A DNA stretch of 64,000 nucleotides from Bdellovibrionales bacterium RIFOXYC1_FULL_37_79. GTDB lineage: Bacteria > Bdellovibrionota > Bacteriovoracia > Bacteriovoracales > Bacteriovoracaceae. Positions 50,365 to 59,828 of this stretch are shown in pieces. The stretch spans positions 124,001 to 188,000 of the forward strand of contig MEQB01000026.1 of NCBI GenBank assembly GCA_001770015.1. The letters are read 5' to 3'. Positions within the stretch are counted from its first letter, which is position 1, and each line of letters starts with the position of its first letter. The notes beneath the pieces are model-generated. The model made no database searches. It saw nothing but the letters and a program-made list of their open reading frames with translations, and was not told the origin of the DNA. The position numbers and the translations under genes are program-made.

Positions 50365-53300
50365 AACTCATTCAACTATCCATGAAAAATATCACATCGT
50401 TCAAAGGTATTCATGAAATTGATTTTTCCTTTTTAAATGAGGAAAACTTATTTGCTATCACCGGTCACACCGGCACGGGTAAATCCTCAATTCTAACGGC
50501 CATCTCTTTGGCCTTATACGGAAAAAATTATAAAAAGGCACTGAGTTCCAACGATTTTGTCAGCCTGGGTGCCAGCGATGCCTTTGCCAAACTTATTTTC
50601 AAGCACAATCATGAAATATATACAGCGGTGTGGGAAATCAAATTAAAAAAAAAGGATCAGACCTTGCTGAAGGGAGCCTCTCCCAAAAGATACCTAGCGA
50701 AAAACGATGTGTTACTGGATTGCTCCGCCGAGCAACTACTGAATTTAAGTTTCGAGCAATTCACTAAAACGGTCATTTTAAACCAAGGTGAATTTTCAAA
50801 ATTTTTAACCAGTACCTTCAGCGAAAGACGCAGTATTCTGGAAAAACTTCATGGGTGTGAGCAGCTTGCTATCATGGGTAAATTTCTTTCCTCCCAATTA
50901 AAAGATTGGGAGACGCAACTGGCTACCACCAAAACGTTTATCGATAACACCCAGATCTACTCCAAAGAAGAAATCGATCAATTCAACCAGGTCATGGTTT
51001 CCACTCAAAAACAGGTACTGGAATATGAAACTTATTTCAATTTTCTTTCCAAGCAACAATCATTTGCCAAGGATCTTTGGCTTACCTTGACCAAATCATT
51101 GGAGGCCACCCAACAACTAATAAAAAAAGAAAGTGAATATGAGGAAGCTTTAGCAATATTTCAAAAGGAAAATACCGACCTGAATCACTTGAATACCACT
51201 ATCAGTACCCACAAGAAGGATTACCAAACCCAAGCCCCCCAATTACAACAGGCCATCAAATATCAACAAATCATCAAAAGCACCTCCTTGCAAATTGACG
51301 TACTCAATCAGCAACTGCAGGTGGTAAAGAATCATTTAGCTGAAAAACAAGCAAGAAAAACCTATCTATTGAATAAAATAAAAAGCAACGATGAATTATT
51401 ATTGATACAAAACCAACAAGACCCCCGGCTTTTTGATTGTGATTTTGATCTAAACCTGGCACAGGATCTTTTAAATCAACTTCAAAAGCATACCAACGAG
51501 TTCCAACTACTAGCACAAAGCGACCAACTCAACCAGGCCCAAATACTCAAAACTGAAACCAAAATAAGCGAGGCCCAACATTCTCTGTGGTTGGAAGATA
51601 ATATACATAAGGATCAAATCATTGCCCTCAATGCCCTAACGCCAGACCTTTATTATCAACAACACCAAACCTTGCTGGGCAAATATCATACGGCCGTGGA
51701 AACTAATAAATACCTCGAAACACTGATTTTAAAAAAGCAAACCATCACCACTGACCTCAATCATCAATCAACTGAGCTAGTTTCCCTAACCAAGAAGGCC
51801 AGTCTTATAAAAGAAAATCTGCAAATGCAGTTGGCACAATTAAAAGAAAATGCCTTATTAGATGCCATTTTATTGTGTCGTCACGAAAGTAATCAGCTAG
51901 GCAGATGCCTGGTCTGTGAAAAACAATTGGACACTCGTTTGGACATCACGCCCGGCAAACACACGCTGAATCAGGCCCTGGTGGAAAAACAAAAGGATGA
52001 ATTAAACACCCTGACTGAAAACATTATCCGCTTTGAAGAACTGGGTAAAAGACTAGGCCAGGATTTAGCTCTCACCAATCAAGAATATGCCAAACTCAGC
52101 AAGGATCACCTTCACCCTGATATGGTACAAAGCAAGCTTGGTAATCTAGAAAAAATTATTCAAAACATTGAAAATATAAAAAAGAACCTCCTCCAGTCCC
52201 AGAGCAAAATTGAGTCCCTTTCTGATTTCCTGAAAAAGGAACAGATAGAACTTAATAACCTTATACAAATTAAACATAACAATGCGGAATTGATCAAATC
52301 CAAAACCGCTAGTATCAATTTTATTAAAAATAAAATTGCCCAAGATTTTCCTCGTTACCATATTTTGTTAAATGATGCCTTCGACCTGATCAAAGCTGAC
52401 CAGTCTCTTGTCAACCAACACTCCCTCTTAACCAAAGAAAATATCGTTTTACAAGATGAGCTGAACGCTCTGGAAGCGGACCTTCAGTCCGGCCTTCAAC
52501 AAAAAAATAACTGTTCTTTGAAAATCCATGATCTCCAAGTGGAAAACCTGGAAAATATCAAACATCTAAATACTTTAACCAATGAAAGTGACCCTGAACA
52601 GAAACTGCTAAAACTCCAGCGCGAACTTGCCACTTTGGAGCAATCATTGACACTAAAAGTTCAAGATACGCGGGAAAAAGAACGCCACAAAGACCAACTC
52701 CTGGATAAAATCAAAAACCTCCAGCATGATCAGAAGGATCTTAACCTTTTACAACTTGAATTGATCACGCATTTAAAAACCTCGGCCCTTAATATCACCA
52801 GGCCAACTATTACTGAGGACATTTACCCGCTTTTTGAATCTTATCAGAAGGCCTACCAAAAAATAATCCAAATAGACGTGGATCAGATAACTTTACAGTT
52901 ACCTACCATCGTAGAAATTTTTATCAAAGAATCCTTGATCCCTCTGCAAGAAACCATCAAAAGTTCCATCCAAAATTGTAATGTTCTCTTAATAGAATCC
53001 AAGTTAAAAATTCAAAACCAAATGGAAAAAGAAAAACTGCTGGCCCAATATCAAAATAAATACCAGCAAATTCAAAAAAAGTTTCTTACCAATCTGGACC
53101 TTTTTAAAGTCATTGGAGTCAGTGACTTTAGAAATTTTGTCAATTCGTTTATTGAAAAAAAATTATTGATCTATACGAATCACGAATTAAAAAAGCTCTA
53201 TCTCGGCAGATATGAAATAACCGCCACCAGTGGGCCAAATGGCAATGAATTTTTTATTCTTGATCACTACCATAACGGTCAACTTAGAAAAATACACACC

Positions 53301-53588
53301 CTTTCGGGGGGAGAAATTTTTCTAGTAAGCCTTGCCATGGCCTTAAGTTTATCGGAAATGTCCAAAGGACAAACCGACATTGAATCCTTTTTTATTGATG
53401 AGGGCTTTGGCAACCTTGATCAAGATTCAATTGATGATGCCTTGAATGTACTCTATAAAATCAAAGGCCAGGGCAAACAAATCGGCATCATCTCCCACAT
53501 TCATGAACTGACTAGTAAAATCTCGATCAATATTGATCTGCTTAAATCGCCGCAAGGGGAAAGCAGCATCAATATTGTCTATAACTAA
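50361..53588 (+). CDS. sbcC: Exonuclease subunit SbcC
   Basis: 1075-residue SMC/Rad50-like ATPase. Walker A GHTGTGKSSIL (about 35), long coiled coils with the zinc hook CLVCEKQLD near residue 518, ABC signature LSGGEIFLVSLAMALSLSE, Walker B SFFIDEGFGNLD. All ATPase motifs are intact. Forms the SbcCD complex with the upstream gene; DNA-end processing and repair. Confidence 0.95.
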   Translation: MKLIQLSMKNITSFKGIHEIDFSFLNEENLFAITGHTGTGKSSILTAISLALYGKNYKKALSSNDFVSLGASDAFAKLIFKHNHEIYTAVWEIKLKKKDQTLLKGASPKRYLAKNDVLLDCSAEQLLNLSFEQFTKTVILNQGEFSKFLTSTFSERRSILEKLHGCEQLAIMGKFLSSQLKDWETQLATTKTFIDNTQIYSKEEIDQFNQVMVSTQKQVLEYETYFNFLSKQQSFAKDLWLTLTKSLEATQQLIKKESEYEEALAIFQKENTDLNHLNTTISTHKKDYQTQAPQLQQAIKYQQIIKSTSLQIDVLNQQLQVVKNHLAEKQARKTYLLNKIKSNDELLLIQNQQDPRLFDCDFDLNLAQDLLNQLQKHTNEFQLLAQSDQLNQAQILKTETKISEAQHSLWLEDNIHKDQIIALNALTPDLYYQQHQTLLGKYHTAVETNKYLETLILKKQTITTDLNHQSTELVSLTKKASLIKENLQMQLAQLKENALLDAILLCRHESNQLGRCLVCEKQLDTRLDITPGKHTLNQALVEKQKDELNTLTENIIRFEELGKRLGQDLALTNQEYAKLSKDHLHPDMVQSKLGNLEKIIQNIENIKKNLLQSQSKIESLSDFLKKEQIELNNLIQIKHNNAELIKSKTASINFIKNKIAQDFPRYHILLNDAFDLIKADQSLVNQHSLLTKENIVLQDELNALEADLQSGLQQKNNCSLKIHDLQVENLENIKHLNTLTNESDPEQKLLKLQRELATLEQSLTLKVQDTREKERHKDQLLDKIKNLQHDQKDLNLLQLELITHLKTSALNITRPTITEDIYPLFESYQKAYQKIIQIDVDQITLQLPTIVEIFIKESLIPLQETIKSSIQNCNVLLIESKLKIQNQMEKEKLLAQYQNKYQQIQKKFLTNLDLFKVIGVSDFRNFVNSFIEKKLLIYTNHELKKLYLGRYEITATSGPNGNEFFILDHYHNGQLRKIHTLSGGEIFLVSLAMALSLSEMSKGQTDIESFFIDEGFGNLDQDSIDDALNVLYKIKGQGKQIGIISHIHELTSKISINIDLLKSPQGESSINIVYN

Positions 53589-53630
53589 ATTGCCATTTAC
53601 CAATACAATAAGCAGGCATAACCTTTAAAA

Positions 53631-56600
53631 TCATCTGGAAGTTTTATCCAGATCCGCATCTTTGTCTTCCAAGAGTCGATCCACTCCGGTTTTCAAGTAT
53701 CGACTGGAGATCACCAGCCAAATGGACCGGCTTGGATCAGAAATGATATCTGAGTTGCTTGGAGCATAAGGTATAGCCTCGGTTTCCGGCAAACTTTCTG
53801 GATCGATGGGGGTTATAATTCCGCCTTCACTGGTCGAACCGAATTTATTACCAGCTGGTGAGTTAACATTTTTGGTGGTGGTAAAAACTGAATCATCCAT
53901 TCTTTGTGGCTTGGCCTTATCTTCAGTTAAAAAGGTTCCGGTACTCGCACTTGCCAAGCTGGTTCCTGATAAACCACTGGTGGTGGTCTCTTTCAAATCA
54001 TCCAAAACCTTATTTTGCAATCCCTCAAAATCGATCGCAGACTGCCCCATACTGGCCAGTTGTTCGTTGATTTTTCTTTTGAGCCTATCATTGATATCAT
54101 CAATGGCCTTTTTTTCCTTACCCAGACTGCCGATCTTATCAAGGGTTGCCCCCTTGATTTTATTTTTCCCCTGGAGATCATTACCGATATCTGTGGCCGC
54201 TTGCACGGCCTTGCCATACTTGCTGGCATCCCCAGCGGACAGACCACTTAGCATTTTATCGTTCAAAGACTGGTTTAACTCCTGATCCACCGGTAAGCAA
54301 TTGGGAGTTACACAAGGTAGATTTTCGGGAAGAGTTTTATCTGCCTTGGGGATGGTAATTTTATCGGCAGCAGTTGCCGATTGAGCACTTTGGGCCAAAT
54401 CCTTAGGTGAATAAGGTGCAGTGGCACTGGGGTTTTCGCTCCCACCTGCTTCCATAGCAGCTCCGGAACCTCCCCCAACAGCGGAATTATCCATATCACT
54501 TTTGATATCTTGCAAACTGGCCAGATTTTTTTTGACTTCATCCAGTTGTTTTTTAGTTAAGTAGGCCATAGATCCCAGCATGATCGCCGCTGCCCCAAAC
54601 ACAATGGCCCGTTTGTTATAAGTGGCCATAAAACGATCCATCTGAGTCATATGAGTGGCGCCAATGGATTGCCAAACCCCCCATAGTTGGGGACCAATAT
54701 TGAGTGCCAGCATTAATAAACTACTTGATTCAAGGGCGTTTGCCTTCGGAAAAAAAAGATTAAAACCATTTTCCATGGCCACTTTTAAAACACTACTCAC
54801 TCCAATTACCGAGTCCTTACCGATTACCCTGAATGAATCGACCAACTGATGGTACTGACTAAGCGTAATTGATTGTTTAATGCCGTTTAAAAAAAGCATT
54901 TTTTCAAAATATCTGGAATATCCCGCCGGCCCATACTCGGTTTCATCGTTATAACTGAGAAAAAACTGATTGAATTTTTTATTCAACTCCTTGTGTTTTT
55001 CCACTTCCATATTAAAGGGCGAATCATATTCAAAATAAGTATCCAGGGTATTTTGGATTTTTTGAAGCTGTTTTGGATTTTTAAAATTCAAGTGCGAAAA
55101 CAAATCCATAAGCGTGGGAGCCTTTCTTTCCTTGGCCTCTCCCGGACTTAAAACTTCACTACATCTATTTAAACTTTTGGAAAGCATATTGCCAAAATGA
55201 CCACAAATATTACGGGCCTTGTCTGCACAATTCAAGGAATATCGCTGGGCATTTACAATATCTGCTTTGGAAAATTGGTTTTTGGGGGATTCTCTGATAT
55301 CTATCCCTTGATTTTTTAAATCATCATGCACGGCCAAAAGCTGGTCGCCAGTTAAACCCAACTGGCGTAAGTCCATTTTACTATTTTCTGCCGAAGAGAT
55401 ATGCTTCTTAAAATAATCAAGTGCTTCCAGATTGCCAGTCTTTTGCACCGCTTGTTGAATCTTGGCGATTTCCTCGGGGGTATAGATCGTACTTTGAACA
55501 TCATTGATATTTTTCATGGCCTTAGGCCCGGCAGCTGTGCTGATCAGACTACTCCCGGTATCGTGCACGAAACCCTGCACGCTGCTAAAAATCCCTGCCA
55601 TACCGGTCAGACCAGCACCATTATTAGCGCCGGTCCGGGTAGTACCAATTTTCTCCAGTTCAATATTTCCACAATCCTTGGCGAGTCCAAAATCCGATTG
55701 CAAAAGAAAATTTTCAATGGCCATGGAATTTTTAGTTGAATAAGCCGATTGGTACTCCTTCTCTCTCACTTGATCCAGTCCATCGTTCATCACGTCCTCT
55801 AGCTTCATATGACATTTTCCCAACTGATAAGAAGTGTCCAAACAGGTATTGATACAAGCCAGAGGGCCTTTATCACTGATCATTTCTTTCGTGATACCTT
55901 TATTATCTTTTGCCGGATTAGAAAAAACATCCGCAATAATCTTTTCCTTGCTTTCTTTTCCTTTTACAATGAATTTACTTTCACATCCCTCTTTTTCTTT
56001 TCCACAAGCAGTCTTTTCGGTCTCACAGAGGGATTTTTTCGCTGTACATGTTGCGGCAGTTGCCGGTGTAGCTGTTTTACATACCAGATCGGCTTCATCA
56101 CATGCCTTCTTGGCAACTGCGCATTTTTCCGAAGCCTTTTTACAAATATCCTGATCGCCCCGACAAGTCCCAATACTGGTCTGGGCAGAAGCCTTGCACT
56201 GGGCCCGGCCTTGATTGATGGAGTACATACCAATCATGGAGGTACCCGAAGCCAGTCCGTACATACTGGCAGCTCCCAACTGTAACTTGTATTTTAATTC
56301 CAGATTATCTATCAGTTTTTGAGTAGCACTAATTTGTTTGGCAGCTGCCTTACTGGCATCATCACTGGGATCCACAGTCATCTCACTAACGCTGGACTGG
56401 GCAATCGTCGTATAAATTTCCCCTCCCAAGTGAGTCACCGCCCCCGTGGCGGCCAAAACTGAATCAGGAGTCACTCCCCGGCATTTTATAATGGAGGTGT
56501 TAATCCAACTCATCCCGGTTCCGGTCAACATGGTCATCAGGTAAGTACCCACTCCGGCGCCGGCACTACTTCCAGGTAAAGTGGTTTGCGCATAAAGCAT

Positions 56601-56660
56601 TTGGGTAAAGATTATATTGAAGACAAGAATTGAGGTAACCAGTAATCTTTTTATTTTCAT
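53631..56660 (-). CDS. Large secreted protein, paralog array member A
   Basis: 1009 residues from the ATG at 56660 (MKIKRLLVTSILVFNIIFTQMLYA signal). Shared family marks: CRGVTPDSVLAATGAVTHLGGEIYT near residue 60, a Cys-rich central stretch (about 150-260, many CKKA/CKTAT/CTAKK repeats), DRFMATYNKRAIVFGAAAIMLG (hydrophobic helix), LPCVTPNCLPV, NKIKGATLDKIGSLGKEKKAID, and the end motif IWLVISSRYLKTGVDRLL. Exported, probably envelope-associated, helical with disulfides. No named family recognised. Longest of four tandem paralogs. Confidence 0.7.
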   Translation of the reverse strand: MKIKRLLVTSILVFNIIFTQMLYAQTTLPGSSAGAGVGTYLMTMLTGTGMSWINTSIIKCRGVTPDSVLAATGAVTHLGGEIYTTIAQSSVSEMTVDPSDDASKAAAKQISATQKLIDNLELKYKLQLGAASMYGLASGTSMIGMYSINQGRAQCKASAQTSIGTCRGDQDICKKASEKCAVAKKACDEADLVCKTATPATAATCTAKKSLCETEKTACGKEKEGCESKFIVKGKESKEKIIADVFSNPAKDNKGITKEMISDKGPLACINTCLDTSYQLGKCHMKLEDVMNDGLDQVREKEYQSAYSTKNSMAIENFLLQSDFGLAKDCGNIELEKIGTTRTGANNGAGLTGMAGIFSSVQGFVHDTGSSLISTAAGPKAMKNINDVQSTIYTPEEIAKIQQAVQKTGNLEALDYFKKHISSAENSKMDLRQLGLTGDQLLAVHDDLKNQGIDIRESPKNQFSKADIVNAQRYSLNCADKARNICGHFGNMLSKSLNRCSEVLSPGEAKERKAPTLMDLFSHLNFKNPKQLQKIQNTLDTYFEYDSPFNMEVEKHKELNKKFNQFFLSYNDETEYGPAGYSRYFEKMLFLNGIKQSITLSQYHQLVDSFRVIGKDSVIGVSSVLKVAMENGFNLFFPKANALESSSLLMLALNIGPQLWGVWQSIGATHMTQMDRFMATYNKRAIVFGAAAIMLGSMAYLTKKQLDEVKKNLASLQDIKSDMDNSAVGGGSGAAMEAGGSENPSATAPYSPKDLAQSAQSATAADKITIPKADKTLPENLPCVTPNCLPVDQELNQSLNDKMLSGLSAGDASKYGKAVQAATDIGNDLQGKNKIKGATLDKIGSLGKEKKAIDDINDRLKRKINEQLASMGQSAIDFEGLQNKVLDDLKETTTSGLSGTSLASASTGTFLTEDKAKPQRMDDSVFTTTKNVNSPAGNKFGSTSEGGIITPIDPESLPETEAIPYAPSNSDIISDPSRSIWLVISSRYLKTGVDRLLEDKDADLDKTSR

Positions 56661-56803
56661 ATGATAATCCAAGGAAATAATTGATAGATTTATTTTATTC
56701 TACAATCAAGGTTTTTTCACTAGGTTTAAAACCGATCATTTTGATCCAGTAGTTATCTGCAGTTATCACCAATGGTATTGAATACTTAATTATTTGGCGG
56801 CAA

Positions 56804-56838
56804 AAATAATGGGCAACTGAGACAATCGCCCATTATTT
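56804..56838 (-). terminator. Intrinsic terminator after member B
   Basis: On the minus strand AAATAATGGGC pairs with GCCCATTATTT around a 13-nt loop and runs into five T. It lies immediately after the stop of the 56840-59629 gene, so member A probably has its own promoter in the 140-nt gap. Confidence 0.75.
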
Positions 56839-56839
56839 A

Positions 56840-59629
56840 TTATTCATCATCAGGTTTCAAAGCCAATCGTTTAAGTCCGCTTTTTACATACCTAGTGGTG
56901 ATTATTTTCCAAATTGGTACGCTGGTATCTGCCACGATGTCGATAGCACCATCCTCATACTGATTCAGACCTCCACCGGGTTCCTCCAAATTAGCGGCAA
57001 CCGCACCCTTATCTTCATCCTTAAAAGGATCATCTGTGCTGGCTTTCAGGGGAGCAAAGCGATTACTCTGTCCTGCCTCATCAGACTCCTTGTAACTCAA
57101 AGAAAAATCTTGCATTTTTTCTGCACTAGCACGACTTGCTAGCAGTGATTGGGCCAAGGCTTCCATATCTATCCCGCCAGCCGCAATGGCCTTTCTGGTA
57201 TCATTTGACATTTTTGCCAGCATTTTATTTTGCATGCCTTCAAAGTCGATAGGGGCCTTGCCCAAAGCTTTGAGTTCATCATTTAATTGTCGTTGTAAAT
57301 TGTTCACCTGTTGTTGCATGGCCCCTTTTTGATTGGCCAATTCATCCACTTTCCCAAGGGTACTGGCACTAATTTTATTTTTTCCCTGGAGTCCATCCAC
57401 CACTTCAGTGGCCAATTTTAATCCGTTGGTAAGCGCTGCCTGAGTGGACGCTGGAATACCAGTACCTATAATGCTATTTTTCATAGCATCCCGTGCCTGA
57501 TCTTTAAGGGATTTGCAATTAGGTGTAATACAGGGCAACTCCTTGGCCAGATCAATATCCTTCTTTCCCAGTGAAATCTTATCATAACTGGTATTGGCAA
57601 AAGACGAATCACCGATATCTTTGACCGATGCCGGGTCGCTTAATGGATTTTTAGGAACCTCCATTGGTGCCTGGGCACTGTCTTCCCCACCGCTACCACT
57701 ATCAGCTACCTCGGCTCCCCCTCCTGCTCCACTAGCAGCCTTTTCCACTTCCTCTTTCATTTTTTTTAATTTAGCTATATCTTTTTCAATATCACTAATG
57801 GATTTTCCGGTAGCTGCCGCCGCCGCTCCCAGCAAGGCAGACGATGATCCAAATACAATGGCCCTCTTACCATAAGTCACCATGAATTTGTCAATAAAAG
57901 TCCCTTGGGTGCCAGTAAGTGAATTTAAGAGTCCTGTCGATCCACCCAGATTAAATCCTGCCCCGACAATATTACCCCACATACCTGCCTGAGCCGAGGG
58001 AATGAGTAAATCGATTCCCCTTTGGGCAGCCACAGATAATAAAAGCTGTGCCTCCTGTTTGGCACCCTTTAAAAATATTTTTAAATCATGATAGGTCATG
58101 GTAGAAATGGATTCTCGCTGGCCATTTCGACTGCCCCACTGTTCGTGATAACTTAAATATTGATCCAGACTTTTAACCTTTGCATCAGGAATGGACACTG
58201 CAAATTTTCCAAAACCATAATCAAGAATGATTTTCTCCTGTTGATTTAAGATATTTTCTTGAAGGTAACGATCATCTCCGGTAAAAGCACTCCAGACTAT
58301 ATTTTTAATTTCCTGATATCTTTCCCAGTGACCGCTCTTTCTAACTTCCTCTTCCTGCGCCAATAAATATTTTTCCGATGGACTCAGAACCTGGGCATTT
58401 TTAATGGCCCCACTACATTTGGCCAAGGAGCGTTTTAATTGTTCTGCAAAGACAGTACAGGACACCGTACCCGGCCGGGAACAATTCGAGGTAGGTTCAG
58501 TGTGCCCCACATTTTCCACCACCGTATTTTCGGCCATGGAAAAAGAAGTACTGGGAGCTTCCGGAGCCTGTTCACGCACTCCCATAAAACCACCAATCCA
58601 CGACATAAAGTTTTGATAAGCACCAGTCGCAGATTTGGCGGTGGTTAACACTTCCGCAGTGGTCTTGGCCGCCGAAGTTGATAAGGCTGCTTCCTGGGCA
58701 CTGGCCTGGGCATCACTGCCTGCTTCAATAACAGCAGTAACCGAGGCCCTTCCGCAGCGCTGATGATAATCCATTTTCATTGCGTTTAATTCTTGTTCCG
58801 CATTGGTGGCCTGAACGCTGGAGGGAACATCTAACGATAAAGTCTGATCAACCACCTGAATCCCATTTTCAACAGTGCCCAGTTTAAGACTACATGCTTT
58901 CAGCTTGGCCGTCGCATCTGCCGCTGATTTGGAATCAAACACAAAAGACTTGCACTTGGTTTCATATTTAGTTTGCAACTCCTTACGTTTGGCCGTATTT
59001 GACTGAGGACAACTCATATAAGCCTGTTTATCCGCCTCGCATTTTTTTACATTCGCCTGACAATCTGCTTGAGACTGCTTGGCCATCGCCCTACAGTGAC
59101 GCTCCAACACCACCACGGCTACCTTTCCCGCCAAGGCTATACCCGAAGCCACCAGATAAGCGGTCATCGTCCCCAGTTCAAATTTCTGTCTGGTTTGCAA
59201 GGCGTCCTTGGTATCTTCTAAACTTTTTGTTTGTGAATCTATGGCTGCCTTGGTTTCAACGCTATTTCCGCTATATTTGATCTGACTGGACTTGGCTTCA
59301 GCGTTGTTGGCGGTTGCGGCCATACCACCAATCAAATTCACTCCCGAAGCGGTCATGGCCGCCAGGATATCCATGGTTCCACCTTTACAGTTTTTAAGGG
59401 ATAAATTAACCACTGATACCGCCAATCCGGTCAGGGAAGCCTGAATACCACCAGAGGACTGGCCGCCGGTACTAGACGACAAGGCCGTGGTTGCTACTGA
59501 CATAAGCGCACCTGTATTGGATGGAGCCGCCGTCGTTTCCGCCGCTTGCAGGCCACTCAGCGAAACAATCTGCAAATTCACCAAACAAAAAATAATCATT
59601 GAAGTAATCAGTAGTCTTACGTTCTTCAT
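56840..59629 (-). CDS. Large secreted protein, paralog array member B
   Basis: 929 residues from the ATG at 59629 with GGGG upstream; signal peptide MKNVRLLITSMIIFCLVNLQIVSLSGLQA. Same landmarks in order: CKGGTMDILAAMTASGVNLIGG, Cys-rich helical segment (CRAMAKQSQADCQANVKKCEAD), DKFMVTYGKRAIVFGSSSALLG, a Gly/Ser-rich linker, LPCITPNCKSL, NKISASTLGKVDELANQKGAM, and PIWKIITTRYVKSGLKRL. Unknown function; its Ala/Gly content and coiled parts suggest a structural or envelope role. Confidence 0.7.
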   Translation of the reverse strand: MKNVRLLITSMIIFCLVNLQIVSLSGLQAAETTAAPSNTGALMSVATTALSSSTGGQSSGGIQASLTGLAVSVVNLSLKNCKGGTMDILAAMTASGVNLIGGMAATANNAEAKSSQIKYSGNSVETKAAIDSQTKSLEDTKDALQTRQKFELGTMTAYLVASGIALAGKVAVVVLERHCRAMAKQSQADCQANVKKCEADKQAYMSCPQSNTAKRKELQTKYETKCKSFVFDSKSAADATAKLKACSLKLGTVENGIQVVDQTLSLDVPSSVQATNAEQELNAMKMDYHQRCGRASVTAVIEAGSDAQASAQEAALSTSAAKTTAEVLTTAKSATGAYQNFMSWIGGFMGVREQAPEAPSTSFSMAENTVVENVGHTEPTSNCSRPGTVSCTVFAEQLKRSLAKCSGAIKNAQVLSPSEKYLLAQEEEVRKSGHWERYQEIKNIVWSAFTGDDRYLQENILNQQEKIILDYGFGKFAVSIPDAKVKSLDQYLSYHEQWGSRNGQRESISTMTYHDLKIFLKGAKQEAQLLLSVAAQRGIDLLIPSAQAGMWGNIVGAGFNLGGSTGLLNSLTGTQGTFIDKFMVTYGKRAIVFGSSSALLGAAAAATGKSISDIEKDIAKLKKMKEEVEKAASGAGGGAEVADSGSGGEDSAQAPMEVPKNPLSDPASVKDIGDSSFANTSYDKISLGKKDIDLAKELPCITPNCKSLKDQARDAMKNSIIGTGIPASTQAALTNGLKLATEVVDGLQGKNKISASTLGKVDELANQKGAMQQQVNNLQRQLNDELKALGKAPIDFEGMQNKMLAKMSNDTRKAIAAGGIDMEALAQSLLASRASAEKMQDFSLSYKESDEAGQSNRFAPLKASTDDPFKDEDKGAVAANLEEPGGGLNQYEDGAIDIVADTSVPIWKIITTRYVKSGLKRLALKPDDE

Positions 59630-59828
59630 ACGCCCCAACCTTGAATTTGTGGTTAATTAATCAATCCACTCTATTTTATGGCAAGCAGTGGGCAAATACA
59701 TCATTTTTATAGCAGACTATTTTACTTACATTATTCTAGGCAGTTAGTCCTTTAACCCCATCCCATAAAAATAAATTTATGTCACAAAAAGTTGGCAGAG
59801 CAGACCTAAATAACTTATTTAGATCAGT

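Noticed and set aside
53806-56285. Long plus-strand frames opposite the large secreted genes
   Set aside because: They lack ribosome sites, and the minus-strand frames carry signal peptides and conserved paralog blocks.
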